A DNA stretch of 64,000 nt, taken from contig NZ_JAAAPJ010000010.1 in NCBI RefSeq assembly GCF_009909145.1, positions 1 through 64,000 of the forward strand, in the 5' to 3' direction. The stretch's first letter is position 1. The number at the start of each line of letters is the position of its first letter. A program made the position numbers and the translations under genes. The stretch comes from Corallococcus silvisoli. GTDB lineage: Bacteria; Myxococcota; Myxococcia; Myxococcales; Myxococcaceae. Shown in pieces: positions 16,356 to 24,793 of this stretch. The notes under the pieces are model-generated. The model did no database searches. It was not told the origin of the DNA and worked only from the letters and a program-made list of their open reading frames with translations.

Positions 16356-18236
16356 CTACCGCAAGGGCGGCGGCTGCGTCGCCCCACCCCCGGACGCCGG
16401 CGTCTCCACGCGCGGACGGCGGCGCAGGGCGCGGTAGAGCAGCGGCGCCGCGGCCAGCAACGCCTGCGGCACCAACGACAGCGCGTCCGGGTACAGGCCC
16501 AGCATGTCCACGTAGATGAAGCGCACGGGCATGAGCGGCAGCGCGCCCACCTCCTGCAGCGAGTGCAGGCCCTTGCCCAGCAGCATCACCGCCGTCACCA
16601 CCAGCACCCCGGTGGAGATGTTGAACAGCGTCTTCATGGGCAGGCGGTAGCCCATGCGGTTGATGAAGAGCACCAGCACCGCCAGCGTCACGATGCCCGC
16701 CACCACGCCCCAGGCCACGCCCGCGGCCGAGTCCACCGCGAGCCCCTGGAGGAAGATGGCCGTCTCGAAGCTCTCGCGCAGCACCGACGTGAACGCGATG
16801 GCGAACAGGCCGAACATGCTGCCCCGGCCCAGCGCGCCCTGCATGCGCTGGCGCAGCTCCCCCATGAAGTGGCTCACGTTGGCGCGCGCGTTGAGCCACA
16901 GCGCGGCGTAGAGCAGCATGGCCACGGCGACGAGCGCGGTGAGGCCCTCCATCCACTCCCGCTGCGCGCCCGCCAGCAGCTTCCGGCCCACGATGTACGC
17001 CAGCGCGCCGACGACGATGGCGGACATCCAGCCCGCGTGCACCACGCGTACCTGGTCCATGGCCTTCATCTTCTTGAGCGCCGCCAGCAGCGCCGTGACG
17101 ATGATGGTCGCCTCGAAGCCCTCGCGCAGCAGGATGAGCAGCGTCAGCCACATCACGGACAGCAGGTCGGTCGTGCTGCCGGTGGACTTGCGCGCCTGAT
17201 CCAACAGCGACAACAGCTCGCGCCCCTCGTCCTGCAACTGGGGGCTCTTGTGCTCGGCGGCGAGCCGCGCCTGGAGGAAGGCCTTCTCCAGCTTCTGGGT
17301 CAGGTCCGGGTCGCGCCCGCGCAGCTTGGGCTCCACCGGCTCCAGGCCGTTGAGGTACGCATCCAGCAGCGCCGTCTTCGCGGCCGCGTAGTCGCCATCC
17401 GCGCCCAGGCGCAGCGCGTGGCCCACCGCCGCCCGCGCGCTCAGGAGCACCTTCTCCTCGTCCGCGTCCGGCATGTGCCGGCGCAGGCACGCGACCTTGT
17501 CCACGCCGTACGCCTTCGCGAGCTCCGCGTCCGTGGAGGTGGCCAGCCGCTCCAGCGACGCGTTGGGCGGCTCGCCCGGGCACGGCGGCTGGCGCAGCGT
17601 GAAGACGAAGAAGGCCAGCGACCAGCGGTCATCCTCGGAGAGCGTGGGGTAGGCCGGCATCGCGGTGCCCGGCACGCCGAAGCTGGTGGTGTTGAACGCC
17701 TTGTAGGGCGTCAGGCCGTCCGCCATCAGCTCCGGGTCCTGGAAGTTCGCCGGCCTGGGCTCCATGTTGGCCGCGATGGACACCTCCGCCTTGCCGTCCG
17801 CGCCATGGCAGGCGGCGCAGTTCGCCTGGAACAGCTTCGCGCCATGCTCCAGGTCCGGCGCGAGGCGCGGGCTGCGCGCCAGGCCTCCCGCCAGCACCAG
17901 GTTCTCCACCAGCTCCCCGCAGTCGCGGCTCACGCCTTCGGGATCCGCGGCCTGGTCCACGCGCGCCTGGATGGCCTCCACCCGCGGCACGAACGTGGCC
18001 GCCGACGGGCCCAGGTCCTTCGCCGCCTCCAGCGCCTCCGCCGCGAAGCTCTTCTGCTCCGTCAGCTCGAACTCGGAGCGCGACGCCACCGCCGCCGGGT
18101 AGTCCGCCTGGAGGTACTGGAGGATGCCCACCAACCGGTGCCAGGTGCGCCCTTCGTCGGATGTGGGCGTTTCAGCCCGGACGGAGGAGGACAGCGAGAG
18201 CAGCAGGCACAACGTGATGGAGGCGGCGCGATTCAC
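16356..18236 (-). CDS. Cytochrome c-FTR1 iron permease fusion
   Basis: 626 residues from a GTG start with an AAGG-containing site upstream. A signal peptide is followed by a monohaem cytochrome c domain (CAACH at 140-144; likely axial Met193 in GTAMPAYP). A helical linker and a seven-helix FTR1 permease follow, with the two REXXE motifs REGFE (371-375) and RESFE (487-491). FTR1 proteins move ferric iron through the inner membrane after oxidation of ferrous iron. The fused haem domain could supply the electron acceptor, replacing a separate multicopper oxidase. This two-domain form is known in Proteobacteria-like genomes. A Fur-like operator lies upstream. Clear family call, inferred mechanism. 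Confidence 0.93.
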   Translation of the reverse strand: MNRAASITLCLLLSLSSSVRAETPTSDEGRTWHRLVGILQYLQADYPAAVASRSEFELTEQKSFAAEALEAAKDLGPSAATFVPRVEAIQARVDQAADPEGVSRDCGELVENLVLAGGLARSPRLAPDLEHGAKLFQANCAACHGADGKAEVSIAANMEPRPANFQDPELMADGLTPYKAFNTTSFGVPGTAMPAYPTLSEDDRWSLAFFVFTLRQPPCPGEPPNASLERLATSTDAELAKAYGVDKVACLRRHMPDADEEKVLLSARAAVGHALRLGADGDYAAAKTALLDAYLNGLEPVEPKLRGRDPDLTQKLEKAFLQARLAAEHKSPQLQDEGRELLSLLDQARKSTGSTTDLLSVMWLTLLILLREGFEATIIVTALLAALKKMKAMDQVRVVHAGWMSAIVVGALAYIVGRKLLAGAQREWMEGLTALVAVAMLLYAALWLNARANVSHFMGELRQRMQGALGRGSMFGLFAIAFTSVLRESFETAIFLQGLAVDSAAGVAWGVVAGIVTLAVLVLFINRMGYRLPMKTLFNISTGVLVVTAVMLLGKGLHSLQEVGALPLMPVRFIYVDMLGLYPDALSLVPQALLAAAPLLYRALRRRPRVETPASGGGATQPPPLR

Positions 18237-18274
18237 GTCCGCCTTCTACCAACCACCCCTGGGGCGTTCAATTC

Positions 18275-18289
18275 TGAGAATCAAATTCA
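18275..18289 (-). promoter_or_regulatory. Candidate Fur operator upstream of the FTR1 fusion
   Basis: TGAGAATCAAATTCA matches the 7-1-7 Fur consensus (TGATAAT-N-ATTATCA) at 10 of 14 positions. It lies inside a longer inverted repeat, ATTCTGA at 18271-18277 and TCAGAAT at 18287-18293. The site is 39 to 53 bases upstream of the GTG at 18236, in an island much richer in A and T than its surroundings. Iron repression of the permease would be expected. Confidence 0.5.
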
Positions 18290-18347
18290 GAATGGGATGC
18301 CCCCTTCACCGGACGAAGGGGGCCTGAAAGCTCAACACTTCCGGCGG

Positions 18348-18581
18348 CTAGGCAGGGCCGCCGCTGCAGTACTGGGGGAAGGTCTTGCAGGGATAACAGG
18401 GGCCGCCCGGGCCGTAGTAGCAGACCTCGCCGGCGCCGCACACGCCGCTCTCCGGGCACTGCCGCAGCTGCTGCTCCTGGGCCTTGGGCTCCGCGCCCGT
18501 GCCATCCTCGACGGCGCCACCACAGGCCGTGAGACCCAGCACCGCGAACAGCCCCAGACCGCGAATCAGACGACGACGCAT
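18348..18581 (-). CDS. Small Cys-rich lipoprotein, 77 aa
   Basis: The signal ends in the lipobox LTAC (Cys20), followed by Gly-Gly, so outer-membrane placement is likely. The mature part has six more cysteines in QCPESGVCGAGEVCYYG and PCYPCKTFPQYCSGG. This is the kind of tiny disulfide-rich lipoprotein frequent in myxobacteria. Function is unknown. It lies upstream of the FTR1 fusion on the same strand, but the Fur-like island between them suggests separate promoters. Confidence 0.75.
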   Translation of the reverse strand: MRRRLIRGLGLFAVLGLTACGGAVEDGTGAEPKAQEQQLRQCPESGVCGAGEVCYYGPGGPCYPCKTFPQYCSGGPA

Positions 18582-18643
18582 GCGCGCTCCTTGGTGAAAG
18601 GAGCAGGCAAGTTACGGGTTTCCATCATCACCCGGAATAAGGG

Positions 18644-19132
18644 CTAGCCCTGACGCTCGTAGGTGAGGAAGGTGAAGGGCAGGTCGCCCTCCGGGTGGGC
18701 TTCCTCCTCCACCAGCCTCCACGGGGACAGGTCCATGGGGGGGAAGAAGGCGTCGCCCGGGACGTCGCGCGCGATGCGGGTGAGGTAGAGCCGCTGCCAC
18801 AGGTCCTGGGTCTGGGCGTAGAGGTCCGCGCCGCCGGCGATGAAGACCTCGCGGTCGTCCTTCGCCCGGGCCAGCGCCTCGTCCACGGAGTGGACCACCT
18901 GGACGCCGGGCGGGGCGGCCCAGTCGCGCTGGCGGGTGAGGACCACGGTGGCGCGGCCGGGCAGGGGCCGCCCGATGGAGTCGTAGGTCTTGCGGCCCAT
19001 GAGCAGGGTGTGGCCCATCGTCAGGCGCTTGAAGCGCGCCAGGTCCTGCGGCAGGCGCCAGGGCAGGGCGTTGCCCTGGCCGATGGTGCCGTTCGCCGCC
19101 AGGGCCGCGATGGCGCAGACGCGGGGGCTCAT
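18644..19132 (-). CDS. folA: Dihydrofolate reductase
   Basis: 162 residues, the normal length. It has CAIAALAANGTIGQGNALPW (the substrate loop with the NALPW motif), FKRLTMGHTLLMGRKTYDSI, and the NADPH site VFIAGGADLYAQ. It reduces dihydrofolate to tetrahydrofolate with NADPH. The ATG at 19132 overlaps the TGA of thyA (ATGA), so it is translationally coupled. This is sensible because thymidylate synthase consumes methylene-tetrahydrofolate and releases dihydrofolate. A weak hairpin (CGGGT/ACCCG) at 18615-18634 just beyond the stop may end the transcript. Confidence 0.96.
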   Translation of the reverse strand: MSPRVCAIAALAANGTIGQGNALPWRLPQDLARFKRLTMGHTLLMGRKTYDSIGRPLPGRATVVLTRQRDWAAPPGVQVVHSVDEALARAKDDREVFIAGGADLYAQTQDLWQRLYLTRIARDVPGDAFFPPMDLSPWRLVEEEAHPEGDLPFTFLTYERQG

Positions 19133-19923
19133 ACGGCCACGGGCGCCTTGATGGCGGGGTGCGGGTCGTAGCCCTCCAGCGTGAAGTCCTCGTAGCGGAA
19201 GGCGAACAGGTCCTTCACGTCCGGGTTCAGGCGCATGCGCGGCAGGGGGCGGGGGGCGCGCTGGAGCTGCTCGCGCGCCTGCTCCACGTGGTTCAGGTAC
19301 AGGTGCGCGTCGCCCAGCGTGTGGATGAACTCGTGCGCGACGAGGCCGGTGGCCTGCGCCACCATCATCGTGAGCAGCGCGTACGACGCGATGTTGAAGG
19401 GCAGCCCCAGGAAGATGTCCGCGCTGCGCTGGTACAGCTGACAGGAGAGGCGCCCGTCGGCCACGTAGAACTGGAACATCACGTGGCAGGGCGGCAGCTT
19501 CATGTCCGGCAGGTCCGCCACGTTCCACGCGCTCACCAGGTGGCGGCGCGAGTCCGGGTTCTTCTTGAGCCCCTCCACCAGCTGCCGCATCTGGTCCACG
19601 TGGCCGCCGTCCGGCGTGTTCCAGGAGCGCCACTGGTGGCCGTAGACCGGGCCCAGGGAGCCGTCCTCGCGGGCCCACTCGTCCCAGATGCTGACGCCCA
19701 CCTCCTGGAGCGAGCGCACGTTCGAGTCCCCCCGGAGCATCCACAGGAGCTCATGGAGGATGGACTTCACGTGGAGCTTCTTCGTCGTCACCAGCGGGAA
19801 GCCCTGGGCGAGGTCGAAGCGGAGCTGGTGGCCGAAGAGGCTCAACGTGCCGGTGCCGGTCCGGTCGCCCTTGCGCGTCCCATGTTCCAGGACGTGCTCC
19901 ATCAGACTCAGGTATGGCTGCAT
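19129..19923 (-). CDS. thyA: Thymidylate synthase
   Basis: 264 residues, identical in length to the E. coli enzyme. Conserved parts include RTGTGTLSLFGHQLRFDL, WDEWAREDGSLGPVYGHQW, the catalytic Cys146 in LPPCHVMFQFYV, LYQRSADIFLGLPFNIASYA and HLYLNHVEQ. It makes dTMP from dUMP with methylene-tetrahydrofolate. An AAAAGGG site precedes the ATG at 19923. It is the first gene of a two-gene thyA-folA unit and divergent from the PduO-type adenosyltransferase. Confidence 0.97.
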   Translation of the reverse strand: MQPYLSLMEHVLEHGTRKGDRTGTGTLSLFGHQLRFDLAQGFPLVTTKKLHVKSILHELLWMLRGDSNVRSLQEVGVSIWDEWAREDGSLGPVYGHQWRSWNTPDGGHVDQMRQLVEGLKKNPDSRRHLVSAWNVADLPDMKLPPCHVMFQFYVADGRLSCQLYQRSADIFLGLPFNIASYALLTMMVAQATGLVAHEFIHTLGDAHLYLNHVEQAREQLQRAPRPLPRMRLNPDVKDLFAFRYEDFTLEGYDPHPAIKAPVAV

Positions 19924-19966
19924 GCCCTTTTGTGTAGTTTCGCGCCCCAGCCCGGGCAAGCTTCCG

Positions 19967-19978
19967 ACAATCGATTGT
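19967..19978. promoter_or_regulatory. 12-bp perfect palindrome between divergent thyA and the adenosyltransferase gene
   Basis: ACAATCGATTGT is a perfect palindrome located 43 bases upstream of the thyA start and 44 bases upstream of the divergent ATG at 20023, almost exactly in the middle. It resembles a dimeric repressor operator. No cognate regulator is encoded nearby. Confidence 0.35.
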
Positions 19979-20022
19979 TCCGTGCCGGGCGTCGCACCCG
20001 TCGCATCGCGAGAGAGGCTGAC

Positions 20023-20583
20023 ATGAAGATCTATACGAAGACCGGCGATGCGGGAGAGACGGGCCTCTTTGGCGGCGGTCGCGTGGCCAAGGACGACCTG
20101 CTGGTGGACGCGTACGGCGAGGTGGACGAGCTCAACGCCACGCTGGGGCTGGCCCGGACCTTCCCGCTGCCCGCGGACCTGGAGCACTTCCTCCAGCGCA
20201 TCCAGGACCAGCTCTTCACGGTGGGTGCGGTGCTGGCCACGCCGCCGCACACCAAGGCCGCGGCCCACATCCCGGAGCTGCGGCCGGAGTGGGTGGAGGA
20301 GATGGAGCGTCACATCGACCGGTACGAGGAGGAGCTGCCGAAGATGACGCACTTCATCCTCCCGGGCGGCGCGCCCGCGGCGGCGGCCCTGCACCTGTCG
20401 CGCACGGTGTGCCGCCGCGCCGAGCGCCGGGTGGTGACGCTCCTGCGTGAAGACAAGGCGCCGCCCTCGGTGGCCATGTACCTGAACCGCCTGTCGGACC
20501 TGCTCTTCGTCGTCGCACGGTTGGTGAACTTCCGCGCCGGTCTGCCGGACGTGAAGTGGATCCCCGAGAAGCCCTCGAAGTAG
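20023..20583 (+). CDS. Cob(I)alamin adenosyltransferase, PduO type
   Basis: 186 residues with the family N terminus IYTKTGDAGETGLFGGGRV (ATP-binding), the helix DAYGEVDELNATLGLAR, and the C-terminal RRAERRVVTLL and YLNRLSDLLFVVARL motifs. It transfers the adenosyl group from ATP to cob(I)alamin, making coenzyme B12 for enzymes such as methylmalonyl-CoA mutase or class II ribonucleotide reductase. AGAGAGG precedes the ATG. The next gene, queG, also encodes a cobalamin-dependent enzyme and starts three bases after this stop, so the operon logic is B12 supply and use. Confidence 0.95.
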   Translation: MKIYTKTGDAGETGLFGGGRVAKDDLLVDAYGEVDELNATLGLARTFPLPADLEHFLQRIQDQLFTVGAVLATPPHTKAAAHIPELRPEWVEEMERHIDRYEEELPKMTHFILPGGAPAAAALHLSRTVCRRAERRVVTLLREDKAPPSVAMYLNRLSDLLFVVARLVNFRAGLPDVKWIPEKPSK

Positions 20584-20585
20584 CC

Positions 20586-21611
20586 GTGTTCTCCACCCAG
20601 CTCCCCACCGCCCGGCTCCGGGAACTCGCCCAGCAGGTGGGCTTCGACCTCATCGGCTTCGCGCGCGCGGAGCCCATCCCCCCGTCGTCGCTGCTGTCGT
20701 GGCTGGAGGCCGGCTACGACGCGGACATGGACTGGATGGGGTCGCGCGCGGAGGAGCGGCTCGACGTGTCGGTGCTCCTGCCGGGCGCGCGCACGGTGCT
20801 GTCGTTCGCGAACAACTACTGGCGGGACGACGCGCCGTCGCAGGGCTCGCCCATCGCCCGGTACGCGCGGGGCCGCGACTACCACTCCACGCTGCGCGAC
20901 CGGATGAAGGCGTTCCGCAAGACGCTCAATGCCTGGTACCCGGGGCTGGGCTCCTACGGCGGCGTGGACAGCGGGCCCATGATGGAGAAGGTCTGGGCCG
21001 CGCGCGGGGGCCTGGGCTACGTGGGCAAGAACGGGTGCCTCATCACGCCGACGCACGGCTCCTGGGTGCTGCTGGCCACGCTCATCCTGGACGCGGAGGT
21101 GGACGCGTACGCGGAGGGCCCGGTGGCGGACCGCTGTGGCTCCTGCCGGCGCTGCCTCATGGCCTGTCCCACGGGCGCGCTGGTGGGCCACCGGCAGGTG
21201 GATGCGCGCGCGTGCCTGTCGTACCAGACCATCGAGAACCGCGAGCGCGAGGTGCCGGAGGCGTTCCGGTGGAAGTTCGACAACATCATCTTCGGCTGCG
21301 ACATCTGCCAGCAGGTGTGCCCGCTCAACCGCAAGCCGGTGTTCGCGGAGGACGCGCGCTTCACGCCCCGCGCCGTGGCGTCGCTGGGCACGCTGGAGCT
21401 GGCGGCGCTGACCCCCGAGCAGTACCAGGAGCTGATTCCCGGCACGGCGCTGGCCCGCGCGCGGTACGACGGCTTGAGGCGCAACGCGGTGTATGCACTG
21501 GGGGTCGCACGGCAGGCGCACGCCCGGCCGTTGCTCGAAAAACTCAGCGACGACGGCAGCGAACTGGTACGCAGCGCCGCACGATGGGCGCTTCTCCAGA
21601 TGGAGTCGTGA
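20586..21611 (+). CDS. queG: Epoxyqueuosine reductase
   Basis: 341 residues from GTG at 20586; a GTG at 20556 would overlap the previous gene by 28 bases and is an alternative. It has two [4Fe-4S] motifs, CGSCRRCLMACPTGAL and CDICQQVCPLN, and the cobalamin-domain sequences GLGYVGKNGCLI and SWVLLATLIL. A C-terminal HEAT-like segment (RRNAVYALGVARQ; LVRSAARWALLQ) is present, as usual for the family. It reduces epoxyqueuosine to queuosine in tRNA using cobalamin, fitting its position directly after the adenosyltransferase. Confidence 0.95.
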   Translation: MFSTQLPTARLRELAQQVGFDLIGFARAEPIPPSSLLSWLEAGYDADMDWMGSRAEERLDVSVLLPGARTVLSFANNYWRDDAPSQGSPIARYARGRDYHSTLRDRMKAFRKTLNAWYPGLGSYGGVDSGPMMEKVWAARGGLGYVGKNGCLITPTHGSWVLLATLILDAEVDAYAEGPVADRCGSCRRCLMACPTGALVGHRQVDARACLSYQTIENREREVPEAFRWKFDNIIFGCDICQQVCPLNRKPVFAEDARFTPRAVASLGTLELAALTPEQYQELIPGTALARARYDGLRRNAVYALGVARQAHARPLLEKLSDDGSELVRSAARWALLQMES

Positions 21612-22534
21612 CACCGGCCAGCGTGACGCCGCCGCTCGGGCGGGTGTACGCGGCGCTGGGGGCGCAGGTGCTGATCAGCTCGGGCACGTACCTGGCCGCC
21701 AAGCGGGCGATGACGGAGCTGTCGCCGTTCACGGTGGTGCTGTGGCGCTTCCTGGTGTGTGGCGCCGCGTTCGTGGCGCTGCTCGCGCTGATTCCGGGGC
21801 CCCGGGTGCCGCCGCGCGGCGCCTGGAAGCGCGTGGCGCTGCTGGGGTTGATGGGCGGGCCGGTGAACCAGACGCTGTTCTTCTCCGGCCTCTCGCGCTC
21901 CACGGCGTCGCACGCGGCGCTCTTCTACGCGCTCACGCCGCTGGGCGTGTACGTGGCCAGCCTGGTGCTGGGGCGGGAGCGGGCGTCGTCGAGGACGACG
22001 GCGGGCATCCTCACCGCGCTCATGGGCGTGGTGGTGCTGCTGTTGGGGCGGGGGCTCGCGAGCGCGCGCGGCACGCTCGAAGGCGACCTGCTCATCCTGG
22101 CGGCGGTGGTGGCGTGGGTCGTCTACACGACGGAGGGGCGGCCCCTGGCGACCGAGCACGGGCCGCTGCGGGCGACGGCGTGGACGATGACGGTGGCCAC
22201 GCTGCTCCAGCTTCCGCTCATCCCGTTCGTGCTCGAGCCCGGGCAGGTGTGGGCGGCGAGCGCGGCGGCGAAGGGCTCCATCGTGTACCTGGGCCTGATG
22301 ACGTCGGTGGTGGCGTACCTGCTCTGGTCCTACGCGCTGTCGAAGGTGCCCGCGTCGCGCGTGGCCATCTTCTCCAACCTCCAGCCGGCGGTGACGGCGC
22401 TGGTGGCGTGGCTCTTCCTGGACGAAGCGCTGCACTGGGAGCTCGCGCTGGGCGGCGCGTTGGTGCTGGTGGGCGTGCGGCTGACGCAGACCGCGCCGAT
22501 GAAGCCCTCGCCGGTGGTGGTGCCCGCGCGCTGA
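21608..22534 (+). CDS. EamA/DMT-family transporter
   Basis: About 308 residues with ten hydrophobic helices in two EamA halves (GTYLAAKRAMTELSPFTVVL; FSGLSRSTASHAALFYALTP in the first, SYALSKVPASRVAIFSNLQP and AWLFLDEALHWELALGG in the second). The GTG at 21608 overlaps the queG stop (GTGA). An ATG at 21584 inside queG is the alternative, adding eight residues. Family members export amino acids or other metabolites; the substrate is unknown. It is probably the last gene of the adenosyltransferase-queG unit. Confidence 0.88.
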   Translation: MTPASVTPPLGRVYAALGAQVLISSGTYLAAKRAMTELSPFTVVLWRFLVCGAAFVALLALIPGPRVPPRGAWKRVALLGLMGGPVNQTLFFSGLSRSTASHAALFYALTPLGVYVASLVLGRERASSRTTAGILTALMGVVVLLLGRGLASARGTLEGDLLILAAVVAWVVYTTEGRPLATEHGPLRATAWTMTVATLLQLPLIPFVLEPGQVWAASAAAKGSIVYLGLMTSVVAYLLWSYALSKVPASRVAIFSNLQPAVTALVAWLFLDEALHWELALGGALVLVGVRLTQTAPMKPSPVVVPAR

Positions 22535-22853
22535 GGCGTTGACCCGCGAAGGGACGGGGCCGCACGCTCGCGCCCATCCCGCGCTCCGGAGAGGACCTGC
22601 TGAAGGTCGAGGCCCGCCCGTGGCTGCTCACCGCGCCGACGGGGATGGGGGGCTCCATCGAGAGTGCAACGACGGACAGGAGCGCGGCGACGTCTGCGTG
22701 TCGCCCTTCTCGCTCTGGCGGCGCATCCTGGATGAGGAGCGTGAGCGCGCGGGCCGAGCGCGCACCCGCGCGGGCGTGTCCCGGCGCATGAGTGGACGGC
22801 GCCTCCAGGCGGCGCCATCCGGGCGCGAGCGTCACGCCTCGCGCGGCCTGTCG
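22535..22853. other. Gene-free stretch between convergent genes
   Basis: Several frames are open on both strands, but none combines a start with a ribosome site and normal codon pattern. The plus-strand frame across 22556-22650 reads GRTLAPIPRSGEDLLKVEARP, and a minus-strand frame gives AALLSVVALSMEPPIPVGAV. Either could be an eroded gene end. I see nothing I can name. Confidence 0.4.
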
Positions 22854-23699
22854 TCAGTCGCCGTTCGGGTCCCAGTCGGAGATGTCCTTCTTGGGCTCCG
22901 GCGGCGGGGTGGGGCGGGGCGGCGGGGCGGGGCGGGCCGGTTCCTTCTTCGCCACTGGCGGGGGCGGCGGAGGCAGGTCTTCATCCTCCGTGGCGCTGGG
23001 GCGGCTCGGCTGCGCGGGCTCGGCCACCACGGGCTTGGGTGCTGGCTTCGGCGCGGGCGGCTCCGCTCGCGGCGGGGGTGTGGCTCGCGGCGGCGGCTCG
23101 GCGAAGGCTTCGATGTCGGGGGACTCGGAGCGCTCGGGCTCGGGCGCCACGGCGGGTGATGGCGGGGGCGGCGTGCGCGCGGGGGCGGGCTCCGTCGCGC
23201 GGGCCGGGACCGCCGCCGTCTGACGGGGGTTGCCCTTCGCGGACTTGCGCTCCGTCTCCGCGTCCGACGCGCGGTAGCCCTTGCGCTCCAACTGCTCGGG
23301 GGGCGGGTCGTCGTAGGCGTCGCGCACGGGGCGCCCGCGCACCGGCTTGTTCTCTTCGTCGCCGAATGGGTCGTCCTCGCGGCGGCGGTCCTTCTCCTCG
23401 ATTTCGCGCAGCTTGGCCGCTTCCGTCTTGCCGGGGCGGCGCTCGGCGGCGGCCTCTGGCGCGTCCGGGGCCCGGTTGTTCACCGCGTTGAACTGCCGGG
23501 CGCACTGGGTGCGCTTGTTCGAGCAGTCATCGAAACAGCGGGTCAGCTTGCGGATGACGCTGCCGTTGCCGCCGTACTCGATGGTGCAGTCCTCCTTGCA
23601 CGCGGCGGCGTCCTCCTCGCAGCCCGGCGGGACGGGGCCGGCCAGGGCAGGGGTGCCGAAGAGGAAGGCGAGGGCGACGAGGCGCGGAAGAAGACGCAT
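22854..23699 (-). CDS. Exported Cys/Pro-rich hypothetical protein
   Basis: 281 residues. A signal peptide (about 1-20, PALAGPV) is followed by a short cysteine domain (CEEDAAACKEDCTIEYGG; CFDDCSNKRTQCARQ), about 25-75, resembling a small disulfide knot. The remainder is a low-complexity tail rich in Pro, Ala, Glu and Lys, ending DWDPNGD. It is probably periplasmic or surface-exposed; function unknown. The start at 23699 gives the clean signal peptide. Divergent from mtnP. Confidence 0.75.
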   Translation of the reverse strand: MRLLPRLVALAFLFGTPALAGPVPPGCEEDAAACKEDCTIEYGGNGSVIRKLTRCFDDCSNKRTQCARQFNAVNNRAPDAPEAAAERRPGKTEAAKLREIEEKDRRREDDPFGDEENKPVRGRPVRDAYDDPPPEQLERKGYRASDAETERKSAKGNPRQTAAVPARATEPAPARTPPPPSPAVAPEPERSESPDIEAFAEPPPRATPPPRAEPPAPKPAPKPVVAEPAQPSRPSATEDEDLPPPPPPVAKKEPARPAPPPRPTPPPEPKKDISDWDPNGD

Positions 23700-23794
23700 G
23701 GCAAATGTGAAAGCTACCAGTCTTCCGCGCTTCCTGGGCGAGCCCCCCGCGATATCGTCAGGCCCGCGCCCGGCGACCGGGCGAGGGGAGACGC

Positions 23795-24685
23795 ATGCCG
23801 GCGGTCAAGGTGGGCATCATCGGGGGCCACGCCCTCTACCAGGCACTGGGACTCCAGGGCCGGGGCGAACACCTCTCCGTGGAGACGCCCTTCGGGCCCC
23901 ACAGCACCCCGCTGGTCGCCACGGAGCTGGAGGGCGTCCCCGCCGTCTTCGTCTTCCGCCACGGCCAGGGCCACGTCCACAACGCCACCCGCGCCCCCTA
24001 CCGGGCCAACCTCTTCGCCTTGAAGACGCTGGGCGTCACCCACGTCGTCGCCACCGGCACGGTGGGCAGCCTGCGCGAACCCCTCCAGCCGCTCCACCTG
24101 GCCCTGCCGGATCAGGTCATCGACCGGACCTACCGCCGCCCCTGCACGTTCTACGACGACGTCGCCGTGCACGTGGAGCTGGCCCAGCCCTTCTGCGCGA
24201 CCCTGCTCCAGACCCTCAACGACGCCGCCCAGCGAAGCGACACCGTGGTGCACCCCACCGGCACCTACGTGTGCATCGAAGGCCCCTCGCTCAGCACCCA
24301 GGCGGAGAGCCAGCTGTACCGCACGTGGGGCGGGGACATGGTGGGCCTCACCGCCATGCCGGAGGCGCGGCTCGCGCGCGAAGCGGAGCTGCACTACGCC
24401 TTCGTCGCGCTGCCCACCGACCACGACTCGTGGCGCCCGCGGCCCGTGGGCCAGGAGCCCGAGGCGCTCCTGTCGCAGTTCACCCAGCGGCTGGACGCCG
24501 TCACCGCCCACGGCGCCGCGCTCCTGCGCCGCGCGCTGCCCCGCATCGCCGCCACCCCCGCCGCCTGCCGCTGTGACAGCGCGCTCGCGATGGCCATCTT
24601 CACCGACCGCACCCGCATCCCCGCGGAGGTGAGGAGCCGCCTGCGCCCCCTGCTGGGCCGCTACCTGCCCTCCGGGCTCGTCTAG
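23795..24685 (+). CDS. mtnP: S-methyl-5'-thioadenosine phosphorylase
   Basis: 296 residues of the purine nucleoside phosphorylase fold. Typical blocks are VGIIGGHALYQALGL, VETPFGPHSTPL, FRHGQGHVHNATRAPYRANL, VGSLREPLQPLHLALPDQVI, IDRTYRRPCTFYD, IEGPSLSTQAES and WGGDMVGLTAMPEA with the TDHDSW loop. It cleaves methylthioadenosine from polyamine or quorum-signal synthesis to adenine and methylthioribose 1-phosphate, starting methionine salvage. The usual GGTGL phosphate loop reads GGHAL here, a mild oddity. It appears to stand alone. Confidence 0.9.
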   Translation: MPAVKVGIIGGHALYQALGLQGRGEHLSVETPFGPHSTPLVATELEGVPAVFVFRHGQGHVHNATRAPYRANLFALKTLGVTHVVATGTVGSLREPLQPLHLALPDQVIDRTYRRPCTFYDDVAVHVELAQPFCATLLQTLNDAAQRSDTVVHPTGTYVCIEGPSLSTQAESQLYRTWGGDMVGLTAMPEARLAREAELHYAFVALPTDHDSWRPRPVGQEPEALLSQFTQRLDAVTAHGAALLRRALPRIAATPAACRCDSALAMAIFTDRTRIPAEVRSRLRPLLGRYLPSGLV

Positions 24686-24793
24686 CGCTGAACACCCGGC
24701 GCCTTCGGGGCCGAGCGCCCGCCCGGCCGCCTGCTGCCGAACGCCCGGTCCGTTCCCACATTGCCTCCCCAACAGACCCGGAGGGGGCGTCAC

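Noticed and set aside
18640..18651. AGGGCTAGCCCT palindrome over the folA stop
   Set aside because: Perfect 12-mer, but it has no loop and lies in coding sequence and stop; a chance restriction-like palindrome is as likely as an operator.
22535..22853. Minus-strand frame AALLSVVALSMEPPIPVGAV as a gene
   Set aside because: No start or ribosome site, Arg/Pro-rich flanks, and no recognisable family.
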